Origin: Marinobacter maritimus
GTDB taxonomy: Bacteria > Pseudomonadota > Gammaproteobacteria > Pseudomonadales > Oleiphilaceae
DNA length: 64,000 nucleotides
Assembly (NCBI RefSeq): GCF_007671675.1
Contig: NZ_VCGW01000001.1
Coordinates: 868,001 to 932,000 of the forward strand
Direction: 5' to 3'
The stretch's first letter is position 1, and each line of letters begins with the position of its first letter. The translations under genes and the position numbers were made by a program. The notes under the pieces were generated by a model. The model had not been told where the DNA came from and did not search any database. It saw nothing but the letters and a program-made list of their open reading frames with translations. Shown one piece after another: positions 9,868-18,025 of the stretch.

Positions 9868-10776
9868 TCAGGCGAGGCGGATCATCTGATCGCAGCGCAG
9901 CAGGGTTTTGTCTGGTTCATAGGCATTATAGCTTTCGCTCACGGTCCCGAACCTGAAATCGCCGAGCAATCGATCGAGGCGATCGTGGCACTGGTCCAGA
10001 TTGGTGTAATGGCGGAAACGCGAAAACCAGCTTGCGTTGTTATAACGTGGCTGCTCCGGGTCTATTTCCCAAGGGTGCAGATAAAACATTTGGGGCCGCG
10101 CACCAAAGCCCGACGCATTGCGGAACAGATAGCGAAACACCGGGTAAGGGAACTGGCGAAAATAGCCGCCCCCGGCCGCCGGTATGGAAAGCCCCATTAT
10201 ATGGGCGGTTGTCAGGGGAAACTCGCGGATAACGGCACCGCTGGCGGTTTCGATAGAGTAGGGCGCAGACGGAGAGCCGGGTATGCCATACCTGTCGTGT
10301 CGTATGGGGAAAATACTCGAATCCCAGGTAAAGCCTGCATCGCTCAGGATATCCAGAGCCCAAAGTGATTCCCGGGTAATAGAATAGCTTGCAGCACGGT
10401 AACCCTCTATCGCTTTGCCAGTGATGTCTTCCAGCAGGGATTTCGAGCGTACTGTTTCTTCGCGGAAGACGTCCTGCGTCTGGCTATAAATCAGTTGGTG
10501 ACTGTATCCGTGGGAGGCAATCTCGTGGCCGTGGTCAGACAGTTTGCGGATGAGCGCAGGAAACCTCTCGGCTACCCAACCTAGCACAAAAAACGTTGCC
10601 TTTACCTGATGCTTGTCAAACAGGGATAGCAGACGTTCCGTGTTCTGTTCCACGCGAGAGGGCAATGAATCCCATTGTTCCGGACGGATAACGCCAGAAA
10701 GTGCAGCAACGTGGAAGTAGTCTTCAACGTCTATGCTCATGGCATGTAAGGGTGAGGGTGTCTCCGTTCCGGGCAT
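9868..10776 (-). CDS. XrtA-system polysaccharide deacetylase (NodB-fold)
   Basis: This 302-residue protein matches the polysaccharide deacetylases that accompany exosortase A. It has the opening MSIDVEDYFHVAALS with the metal-ligand Asp pair, the TFFVLGWVAERFP segment, the HEIASHGYSHQ motif with the metal-binding histidines, and RAASYSIT. The C-terminal half (YLHPWEIDPEQPR) fits the DUF3473 extension of this subfamily. It probably removes N- or O-acetyl groups from the EPS or its lipid-linked precursor. It is the first gene of the minus-strand pair divergent from the EPS operon. Confidence 0.87.
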   Translation of the reverse strand: MPGTETPSPLHAMSIDVEDYFHVAALSGVIRPEQWDSLPSRVEQNTERLLSLFDKHQVKATFFVLGWVAERFPALIRKLSDHGHEIASHGYSHQLIYSQTQDVFREETVRSKSLLEDITGKAIEGYRAASYSITRESLWALDILSDAGFTWDSSIFPIRHDRYGIPGSPSAPYSIETASGAVIREFPLTTAHIMGLSIPAAGGGYFRQFPYPVFRYLFRNASGFGARPQMFYLHPWEIDPEQPRYNNASWFSRFRHYTNLDQCHDRLDRLLGDFRFGTVSESYNAYEPDKTLLRCDQMIRLA

Positions 10777-11088
10777 AGGCTTTCCTTATTCAATGGTACC
10801 AATCATTTGCAATACCGACGGTTCAATTTTCACCTACGGACAGTGCAAATACAATTCTTGATGCGAGTAATTCCTCTTTGCCAAGAAAAACAATGTAAAA
10901 CTATGTTACCAAAAGATACAATGAGTTGAGATTACAACTTGGTCAGCGCAGAATGGCCCAGATGACAAAAAAGGAACCGGTGGTAAGGGGTCGCTCAGTG
11001 CTCGGCTGAGTGTTCGCCGCCGGAGAATCAGATGTTGGTCTGTCGCACAGTGTTGAAATGTGTTGAGCAGACGACAAGGAAGTTCGGC
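10777..11088. other. Divergent intergenic region between deacetylase and EPS operon
   Basis: About 310 bp separate the divergent deacetylase and sugar-transferase genes, so promoters for both must lie here. The stretch is AT-rich in 10780-10930. I see no sigma54 -24/-12 element with correct GG-N10-GC spacing and no convincing TTGACA/TATAAT pair. A frame open from the ATG at 11032 covers the last part but is probably leader. Confidence 0.5.
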
Positions 11089-12495
11089 GTGTCTTATATA
11101 CGGTTTCGAAAACACTACCTTCACATCCCCTATCTGGTGCTCGCTGCGCTGGAATTTGTGGTGCTATACGCGATTTTTTCCTTTCTTGGATTTCTGCTTT
11201 CGGTTGCGGGCGTCGGTTACCCTTCTGTTGAAACAAACATCTTGTCAGCGAGCCTCTTCGCGCTGATTCTGAGCTGTGGAACGCTCGCCATGGGTGGCTA
11301 TCTCGCCATGGTTCATGAAAGCGTTTCAGCGCTGTTTTTCCGCACTTTGGTGGCCTACTGTTTTGTTGGTGGGATAGGGCTGAAACTGCTCTACCTGGTG
11401 CTTCCATCGGCAAACCCGGGCAGCACGAACCTGTTCTGGGCGGTTGTTTTCGCGTCTTCGGTCGTCATTCTCATGCGGCTTTTGTTTCTATGGATTGTGG
11501 ATCTGAAGCAGTTGGTACGCCGTGTAGTGATCTTTGGGGCGGGCGATTTCGCAGCGACCCTGCTGGACGAATACGAGCGCAACATGCGCGCGTTGGGTGT
11601 ACATATCATTGGTTGTATCGCAGACAATCCGGATGGTGCGATTGCTGCCGATAAACTGCTGCCCACACCCTATGACTTTTATCAGTTCTGCCGTCAGAAC
11701 CGCGTTTCGGAAATTGTAATCGCGCAGCAGGAGCGCCGCAGGAACGAAGGTGGGTGGCTGCCAGTGCCGGAACTGATGGAGTGCAAGCTGCGTGGAATTG
11801 CCATAACCAATGGCATCGATTTCTATGAGCGCGAGCTGAAAAAAGCCAAGCTGGATATGGTACATCCATCCTGGATTGTGTTTTCAGAGGGATTCAAGGC
11901 TTCAAAAACCCGGGATTTTGTAAAGCGATCTGTGGATCTACTGATCAGTCTTACACTTCTTGCAGTGATGCTGCCGTTTATTATCCTGACGGCTATTGCG
12001 GTGTTTCTGGAAACCGGGCGCCCAATTCTGTATAGCCAAACCCGCGTTGGAATGCTGGGTAAAGAGTTTCGGATCTACAAGTTTCGCAGCATGCGGCAAG
12101 ATGCAGAGAAAGATGGCAAAGCGCGTTGGGCTTCTGCCAACGACAATCGCGTTACCCGGGTAGGTGCGTTTATACGCAACACCCGCCTGGATGAACTGCC
12201 GCAGATCTACAATGTGATCAAAGGTGAAATGAGCATCGTCGGGCCGCGCCCGGAAAGGCCTGAATTTGTTCTGGAGTTGAAAGAAAAAATTCCGTTTTAC
12301 GATACCCGGCATTATGTGAAGCCTGGATTAATGGGCTGGGCACAGCTTAAATATCCTTATGGAGCATCGGTTGAAGACGCCCGGGGCAAGCTGGAGTACG
12401 ATCTTTATTACTCCAAAAATTACAGCCTTTTGATGGATTTTCTCATCATGATCCAGACCGTGGAAGTGATTCTCCTGGGCAAAGGCGTTCGATAA
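11089..12495 (+). CDS. XrtA-system initiating sugar transferase (undecaprenyl-phosphate sugar phosphotransferase)
   Basis: This membrane enzyme is expected to start the EPS repeat unit by moving a sugar-1-phosphate onto undecaprenyl phosphate. The 468-residue protein has four to five N-terminal membrane segments and a Rossmann-like middle domain (RRVVIFGAGDFAATLL). Its C-terminal bacterial sugar-transferase domain includes KRSVDLLISLTLL, YKFRSMRQDAE, RLDELPQIYNVIKGEMSIVG and GPRPERPEF. A GTG at 11089 with AAGGAAG eight bases upstream gives the usual short N-terminus. An in-frame ATG at 11032 would add 19 residues. It is the first gene of the long plus-strand EPS operon. Confidence 0.88.
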   Translation: MSYIRFRKHYLHIPYLVLAALEFVVLYAIFSFLGFLLSVAGVGYPSVETNILSASLFALILSCGTLAMGGYLAMVHESVSALFFRTLVAYCFVGGIGLKLLYLVLPSANPGSTNLFWAVVFASSVVILMRLLFLWIVDLKQLVRRVVIFGAGDFAATLLDEYERNMRALGVHIIGCIADNPDGAIAADKLLPTPYDFYQFCRQNRVSEIVIAQQERRRNEGGWLPVPELMECKLRGIAITNGIDFYERELKKAKLDMVHPSWIVFSEGFKASKTRDFVKRSVDLLISLTLLAVMLPFIILTAIAVFLETGRPILYSQTRVGMLGKEFRIYKFRSMRQDAEKDGKARWASANDNRVTRVGAFIRNTRLDELPQIYNVIKGEMSIVGPRPERPEFVLELKEKIPFYDTRHYVKPGLMGWAQLKYPYGASVEDARGKLEYDLYYSKNYSLLMDFLIMIQTVEVILLGKGVR

Positions 12496-12533
12496 TAAAC
12501 AGACGAAGAAAAACAAGGGTTTGGAGGGTATTT

Positions 12534-13172
12534 ATGACTATTTCTACGTTAATGCGGGCGGGATTAATAGCAGTTCTCGGGCTGTTTGTTGCAGCCTGCT
12601 CTGGCCTGCCATCTTCCGCCGAAATGCCGCCGGCATCAGAGCTGGGGGCCGAGCCTTACGAAATTGGTGTGGGAGATACCGTCGCTGTTCACGTTTGGCG
12701 CAACCCGGAGTTGGGCCAGTCCATCGTTGTTCGCCCGGATGGCTTTATCTCCTTGCCTCTGATGGGTGATGTAAAGGCCGAAGGCAAAAAACCGGAAAAT
12801 CTGGCCTCTGAAATCAGCGACACCCTGGGTGAGTATATTCGCACCCCGGAGGTGACCGTGATGGTTACCAGCCCGCTAAGTAAAGAGTTCCGTAACCGGA
12901 TACGGATTACCGGACAGGTTGCTTCGCCACAATCCGTTGCTTTCCAGCCCGGCATGACCGTGCTGGATGTTGTGTTGATGGCAGGTGGTGTGACCGATTT
13001 TGCCGCCGATAGCCGTGCAGTTCTGCACCGTCAGATAGACGGCGAATACCAGAGCTTCGGTCTGGATCTTGAAGCCATCCTTACCGATGGTGACATGAGC
13101 ACGAATCACAGTCTGCAGCCGGGTGACGTCATCAGCGTGCCCCGAAAACAACTGTTCAGGGGCGAACTCTGA
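12534..13172 (+). CDS. XrtA-system polysaccharide export lipoprotein (Wza/PEP-CTERM type)
   Basis: This is a 212-residue outer-membrane polysaccharide export protein. Its signal peptide ends in the lipobox FVAAC (Cys about residue 22), followed by a Poly_export domain (YEIGVGDTVAVHVWRNPELG) and a SLBB-type second half (RITGQVASPQSV, MAGGVTDFAA). It should form the export channel together with the chain-length protein encoded next, with which it overlaps by one base (TGATG). A good ribosome site (GGAGGG) precedes the ATG. Confidence 0.88.
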   Translation: MTISTLMRAGLIAVLGLFVAACSGLPSSAEMPPASELGAEPYEIGVGDTVAVHVWRNPELGQSIVVRPDGFISLPLMGDVKAEGKKPENLASEISDTLGEYIRTPEVTVMVTSPLSKEFRNRIRITGQVASPQSVAFQPGMTVLDVVLMAGGVTDFAADSRAVLHRQIDGEYQSFGLDLEAILTDGDMSTNHSLQPGDVISVPRKQLFRGEL

Positions 13173-14755
13173 TGGATATACAGTTCATAATTGATACCCT
13201 CCGTGCCGTTAAGCTTGAGCTTTACCGGCACAGGTTGGCAGCGGTCATCATTTTTATGACCGTGACAGCCGGGGTGTTGACGCTGGGCTATGTAACACCG
13301 AAGAGCTATACCTCCCAGGCAGTTTTGTACGCAGACCAGTCCAACATTCTCCAGCCGCTACTTCGGGGCAAAGCTGAGATGACTCAGCTGGACCGCATCA
13401 ACGAAGCCCGGGAAATGATGCAAAGCCGTTCATTCCTTGAGCAGATTGCTCTGGATACCGGGCTGATAAGAGGCGGTGAAACGGATGGGGTTCGTAACGG
13501 AAAGATCAGCACCCTGCGTAAGCAAGTCGGTATTCGGGTATCCAACCGGAATTTTCTCGAGCTGAGTTATACCAGTGGCAGCCCGGATGAGTCCTTCCAG
13601 GTTCTCAGTGCGGTATTGAACCGATTTGTCGAGCGCACAGTGCGAAAAAAGCGTTCCGAGAGTCAGGGCGCGTTCGAGTTTATAGATTCTCAGGTTAAAA
13701 CATATCAGCGCCAGCTTGAGGAAGCCGAACAGCGGTTGAAGGAGTTCAAATCCGCCAATCAGGATGGCACGGAGGGCAGTGTACTCGCCAGAATTGAAGG
13801 CCTTCGTCGTGATATTGAAAACCTCAAGCTGGAAATTCAGCAAACTGAGTCAGAAGTTCAGCTTACCCGTCGCCAGCTTGCTAATGAGCAACCGGTACGT
13901 CGAATCACTATCGATCCGGGCAAGTCGTCGGCAGAGCGCCGATTAGCCAATATGCGCCAGGAGCTGGATTCGCTGTTGTTGCGTTATCACGAGCGCCACC
14001 CTGATGTGGTGAGTGTTCAGGACCAGATTGCAGACCTCAAGAAACGCGTTTCTACACAAACTGATGATGACCGGGATGGCGGCGTTACCGAGGTAATGGA
14101 AAACCCTGTCTACGAAAATCTTAAAATCCAGCTGTCTGACAGCACGACACGGTTGACCGTGCAAAAAAACCGGCTGGCATCGTTAGAGAGGCTCCTTGAG
14201 GAATCGTTCGAGCGTTCCCAGCGGGTCGCAGAGAACCAGGCGGAGCTTTCAGAGCTCACGCGAGACTATGATGTCACCCGGGGCGTATACGAAGACATGC
14301 TTCAGCGCCGGGAAAAAGCCCGGCTGTCCATGACCCTGGATGTGCAGGGTGAGGGCGTAAGCTACAAGATTCAGGAACCGGCTTCCTACCCAACTCATTG
14401 GGATGGCCTGCAGCTCTATCAGGTCGGCCTTGCAGGCCCCTTCCTGGGTAGCGCCATGGTGCTGGGTTTGCTGGTTATGCTTGTGATGTTTGATCAACGA
14501 CTACGCTCACCCCGTGCGCTGCAATTGGCTTTGCCGGAATCCATTCCGGTGTTGACCACGATTCCCCATTACCGCAGCACCTGGAAAGACCGTTTATTGC
14601 GCAAGGATGTTCTTACGATCCTTATTGTACTGGCAATTTTTATGGTCGCGTATCTCGCCGTTCTGGTCTTCAGTGTAATGGGCATTACCCCGGAACAACT
14701 GATCAATAAAGCCAGCGAACTAACCGGGCAAGCGCTTGGAAGTGGGAGCAATTGA
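13172..14755 (+). CDS. XrtA-system chain-length determinant (Wzz/PCP family)
   Basis: This 527-residue inner-membrane polysaccharide co-polymerase has a first membrane segment at about residues 22-42 and a long periplasmic part rich in coiled coil (about 165-350). A second membrane segment lies near residues 420-445, and a third hydrophobic segment near 485-505 follows a short cytoplasmic stretch. It controls polymer length and links synthesis to export. It lacks a fused kinase domain; the next gene encodes the kinase-like partner and overlaps it by one base. Confidence 0.87.
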   Translation: MDIQFIIDTLRAVKLELYRHRLAAVIIFMTVTAGVLTLGYVTPKSYTSQAVLYADQSNILQPLLRGKAEMTQLDRINEAREMMQSRSFLEQIALDTGLIRGGETDGVRNGKISTLRKQVGIRVSNRNFLELSYTSGSPDESFQVLSAVLNRFVERTVRKKRSESQGAFEFIDSQVKTYQRQLEEAEQRLKEFKSANQDGTEGSVLARIEGLRRDIENLKLEIQQTESEVQLTRRQLANEQPVRRITIDPGKSSAERRLANMRQELDSLLLRYHERHPDVVSVQDQIADLKKRVSTQTDDDRDGGVTEVMENPVYENLKIQLSDSTTRLTVQKNRLASLERLLEESFERSQRVAENQAELSELTRDYDVTRGVYEDMLQRREKARLSMTLDVQGEGVSYKIQEPASYPTHWDGLQLYQVGLAGPFLGSAMVLGLLVMLVMFDQRLRSPRALQLALPESIPVLTTIPHYRSTWKDRLLRKDVLTILIVLAIFMVAYLAVLVFSVMGITPEQLINKASELTGQALGSGSN

Positions 14756-15630
14756 TGGACGATAACAAACTCTACAATGCGCTTCTGAAAAGCCAGGATG
14801 AACGTCGTCAACTCGAGCGTGACCGGGGCGAAGCGAAGGCGGAAGACAATTTCCGCAAAGAACGGCCGTATGCGGGGTCAGACCGTGACAAGCCAGGCGT
14901 GGCTCGTTTGGAGAGCCATCGTAGTGAGCATCCGCCTACGGTTTACGATTCGTCGATGTCTCTCGGTTTGATCGGTAATCCAAACCCCTGGAGCCGTGAA
15001 CAGTTGCGGGAGCGGAAAATAATCTATTCCGGCATGCCCGATAAAGAAGTTATGGACGCTTATCGCGAACTCCGTATTCAGCTGCGCAACCGCGCTGGCG
15101 AAGGCAACTTCACGGTAATGTTCAGTAGCCTGGGTAACGGCCCTGGCGGAATTCTGACAGCGTTTAATCTAGCCGCTGCTTTCGGGCTGGATTCCCATAG
15201 CTCCGCGTTGCTGGTGGATTGCGATCCCTACCACGAAGAGCTGCCAGGTCTGGTTTCAGCTCCGATGGAGTATGGCGTTACAGATTTCGTTGGCGACCGT
15301 TCGCTGAGTATAAAATCTATTATTTACCCCAGTGGTGTGGAGCGTCTTTCGGTGATTCCTGCGGGTACTCAGGCATCCTCGGCAGTTGAGTTGTTTTCTG
15401 CCGTACGCATGCGCGAACTTATTACCGATCTGAAGGCCCGTTATCCGGATCGGTGCATAGTGCTGAATGCACCTCCTTTTCGGGAGAATACTGAGGGACG
15501 GATTCTTGAACGCTTCGCAGATCAGATAGTCTTCGGTGTTCCTTTTGGAGAAGTCACCGGAGAGATCATAGCGGATTCTGTAGACGCACTCGGGTCTGAG
15601 AAATTCTCCGGCCTGATTTTCCAGGAGTAG
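14755..15630 (+). CDS. XrtA-system tyrosine-kinase-like protein with degenerate P-loop
   Basis: The position after the Wzz-type gene, the ParA/BY-kinase-like fold, the Walker A' stretch ALLVDCDPY (about residues 151-159) and the phrase EVMDAYRELRIQLRNR all place this protein with the PEP-CTERM tyrosine kinases. The expected Walker A (GEGKT/S) is replaced by SLGNGPGGILTA (about residues 125-136), with no Lys-Ser/Thr pair, and no tyrosine cluster is seen at the C-terminus. The 291-residue protein is therefore probably a non-catalytic regulator of chain length rather than an active kinase. The start is the ATG at 14755, overlapping the previous stop. Confidence 0.8.
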   Translation: MDDNKLYNALLKSQDERRQLERDRGEAKAEDNFRKERPYAGSDRDKPGVARLESHRSEHPPTVYDSSMSLGLIGNPNPWSREQLRERKIIYSGMPDKEVMDAYRELRIQLRNRAGEGNFTVMFSSLGNGPGGILTAFNLAAAFGLDSHSSALLVDCDPYHEELPGLVSAPMEYGVTDFVGDRSLSIKSIIYPSGVERLSVIPAGTQASSAVELFSAVRMRELITDLKARYPDRCIVLNAPPFRENTEGRILERFADQIVFGVPFGEVTGEIIADSVDALGSEKFSGLIFQE

Positions 15631-15634
15631 CCCC

Positions 15635-16987
15635 ATGGAACCCAGAGCAAGGAACGCAGGCAGATCCAGTATTACTCTTCTCTACTTGGGGGTTTTCTGC
15701 GCAACCTGGCCGCTGACGGTTACAGCGCAGAGCTTCAGCGATAATGTCGAAACACTCTCTGGTTCGGCCTCGGTGTTTACCGGCATAAAGCACACCCGAA
15801 CGGACCGGGGAACGTCAACTGACACCAACACAGAACCCACGCTCGGTATCTCCGGGCAAGTAGGTGGCTCTCTGGAAAGTGGAGCCAACTCACTTGCTTT
15901 GCTATATGGCGGAACTCTGGAAACAGACCAGGAGGGCTCCGGAGGCGGACTGAGGGACAACAGCTCCATCAGGGGCGCCTCCCGCTATGCGTACCTTGAT
16001 CCTGGTAGCCGCGTCGATTTCAATCTCGGCCACACCATCAGCTCTGTGCGCAACGACACCGGGTTCGTGATCAACCCCTCCAGTTACGATACCCGGAATA
16101 CCCTGAGTGCGGGTGCGGGGCTGCGCTTTTATCCGGGTGAGCTTTCAACTTTGAGGTTTTTCGCCCAGGCAGGTCGTAGTTTTGGTGAGGATAACCTCAA
16201 TGACCAGGAATCCTATACCGTTGGCAGCGAGTTTTCACGGAGGCTGAGTGAGCGTTCAACAGGTAGCCTTAACGTCAGTCGCAGCTGGTCTGGCGAGCGT
16301 GATACAGACATCACCATTGATTCTGCGCAGCTGGCATACAGCTTGCAGTTGGAAAATGGGAACTTCAGTATTGGAGCTGGCGGCAGCAAAGCTGAAACTG
16401 AATATGCCGGTGGCACGACCAGTGAGTATGATGCGGTAACCGGTTTCCTGGAGCGCAGCTGGGTAACCACCGACTGGCGTACTGCGGTGAAATACGATCG
16501 CAGTATGTCTGATAGCGCCACCGATCTGTCTCTGAACGTACCGCCGAATTTTTCATTTCTTCCGGAGACCATAAGGTTAAGAGACCTCACCGTCAGCGAT
16601 TCACTGTCTATTACCCATTACAATCAGCAGGTATGCGATGCCTGCGACCTTGGGGTATACGCAGCAGGCTCCATCCTTGAATCGCAGCTTTCGGGTGCCA
16701 CGACTCACGAGTACCGTGCCGGTATTAATCTAGGCTTCCAGTTGGCGGCGCTTCATAGGCTCAATTTTGGATACAGCTGGGAAGGCGATGCGGATGAAGA
16801 TGCTGACGTGATCGTTGACGAAATCCACCGAATCACAATCGGCTGGACCCGTCAGCTTGCTGAAAATACAAGCTTTGGCGTGCAGCTGTATCAGTCCTAT
16901 CTGCGTTCGTCAGTGAGAAATAACCAGGACCAATACGAGCTGCGCTTTGTGTTGAGTCGCGGTTTCGCGATGAGCGGTCAGCGTTGA
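15635..16987 (+). CDS. XrtA-system outer-membrane beta-barrel protein (TIGR03016-like)
   Basis: This is a 450-residue protein with a signal peptide (hydrophobic core near LYLGVFCATWPLTVTAQ), followed by alternating amphipathic strands rich in Ser, Thr, Gly and Tyr that suggest a large outer-membrane barrel. It ends with an aromatic strand pattern (YELRFVLSRGFAMSG). Position and size match the PEP-CTERM-associated outer-membrane protein family in exosortase A loci. It may act in polymer secretion, but this is inference. CAGGAG lies before the start. Confidence 0.78.
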   Translation: MEPRARNAGRSSITLLYLGVFCATWPLTVTAQSFSDNVETLSGSASVFTGIKHTRTDRGTSTDTNTEPTLGISGQVGGSLESGANSLALLYGGTLETDQEGSGGGLRDNSSIRGASRYAYLDPGSRVDFNLGHTISSVRNDTGFVINPSSYDTRNTLSAGAGLRFYPGELSTLRFFAQAGRSFGEDNLNDQESYTVGSEFSRRLSERSTGSLNVSRSWSGERDTDITIDSAQLAYSLQLENGNFSIGAGGSKAETEYAGGTTSEYDAVTGFLERSWVTTDWRTAVKYDRSMSDSATDLSLNVPPNFSFLPETIRLRDLTVSDSLSITHYNQQVCDACDLGVYAAGSILESQLSGATTHEYRAGINLGFQLAALHRLNFGYSWEGDADEDADVIVDEIHRITIGWTRQLAENTSFGVQLYQSYLRSSVRNNQDQYELRFVLSRGFAMSGQR

Positions 16988-17029
16988 TTACATATCCATA
17001 CATCGGGATGACAGGCCGGGAAAGGAAGC

Positions 17030-18025
17030 ATGTTTGAACAAAAGAAGGAAATACGACTTCCTCCGGAGACACCACCACAACTGATCGTGGTAATCGACAC
17101 AGAAGAGGAGTTCGATTGGAGCGCAGAGCCAGACGTCAACGCCAACCGGGTGTCTGCCATGGCCCACATCGATCGCGCTCAAGAGATCTTTAACGAGTAT
17201 GGCATCTGCCCTTGTTATGTGATCGATTACCCGGTGGCCAGTCAGCCCCATGGTTACGGGTTGTTGAAGCAATTTTCAGAAAAGGGTCAGTGCGAAATCG
17301 GTGCGCACCTTCATCCCTGGGTGAACCCACCCCAAGGCGAAGCGGTCACCAGGTCGAATATGTATCCGGGGAATCTTCCTGAAGCACTGGAGCGGGAAAA
17401 GCTCCGCGTACTGAGCGAAACCATTCAGCAGAATTTTGGCAGGGCTCCGGTTGCGTACAAAGCCGGGCGATACGGTTTTGGGCCCAATACCACAGGCATT
17501 CTCCAGGAGATGGGGTTCAATATCGACCTGTCTGTCTGCCCGCCTCTCGATTCCCGAGCGGATGGAGGCCCGGACTTCCGCAGATTCAATGCTCATCCGT
17601 TCTGGTTCGGTGGCTCAGATAGACCCGTTCTGGAGATTCCCTGCACCGGAGGGTTTGTCGGCTGGGCGCAGCCATTAGCCGTGCCGCTCTACGAGACCGC
17701 GCAACGGCTGCGCAAATTCAAGGCGCCGGGCATTCTTGCGCGGATTGGCGCGGTAGACAGGCTCATGTTGTCACCGGAAGGTTTTACCCCGGCAGAACAC
17801 ATCAAGCTCACCAGAGCGCTCTTTGAACAGGGCGTGCGCACATTTACCTGGAGCTTCCACAGCCCCAGCTTAGTGCCAGGCCATACAACTTATGTTCAGA
17901 ATGAAGTCCAGTTAAGGGCGTTTCTGGACAGCTTTCGACAGTTTTTCGATTTCTTTTTCAATGAATTAGGCGGGCAGGCTTCGTCGCCAACCCGCATTCG
18001 CAAGTATATGGAGAGTAAGGCATGA
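17030..18025 (+). CDS. Polysaccharide deacetylase family protein (WalW-like)
   Basis: This 331-residue NodB-fold protein has the opening IVVIDTEEEFDW (about residues 18-29), which carries the acidic metal-binding pair, and the motif CEIGAHLHPWVNPP with the metal histidines. It resembles WalW-type deacetylases found in EPS and LPS clusters. It is a second deacetylase in the locus, distinct from the one at 9868-10776, so two modification sites on the polymer or precursors are possible. It overlaps the carbamoyltransferase start by four bases. Confidence 0.8.
   Translation: MFEQKKEIRLPPETPPQLIVVIDTEEEFDWSAEPDVNANRVSAMAHIDRAQEIFNEYGICPCYVIDYPVASQPHGYGLLKQFSEKGQCEIGAHLHPWVNPPQGEAVTRSNMYPGNLPEALEREKLRVLSETIQQNFGRAPVAYKAGRYGFGPNTTGILQEMGFNIDLSVCPPLDSRADGGPDFRRFNAHPFWFGGSDRPVLEIPCTGGFVGWAQPLAVPLYETAQRLRKFKAPGILARIGAVDRLMLSPEGFTPAEHIKLTRALFEQGVRTFTWSFHSPSLVPGHTTYVQNEVQLRAFLDSFRQFFDFFFNELGGQASSPTRIRKYMESKA

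Noticed and set aside
10777..11088. Sigma54 promoter for the EPS operon
   Set aside because: TGGTACCAATCATTTGC has 12 rather than 10 bases between GG and GC; no other candidate has correct spacing.
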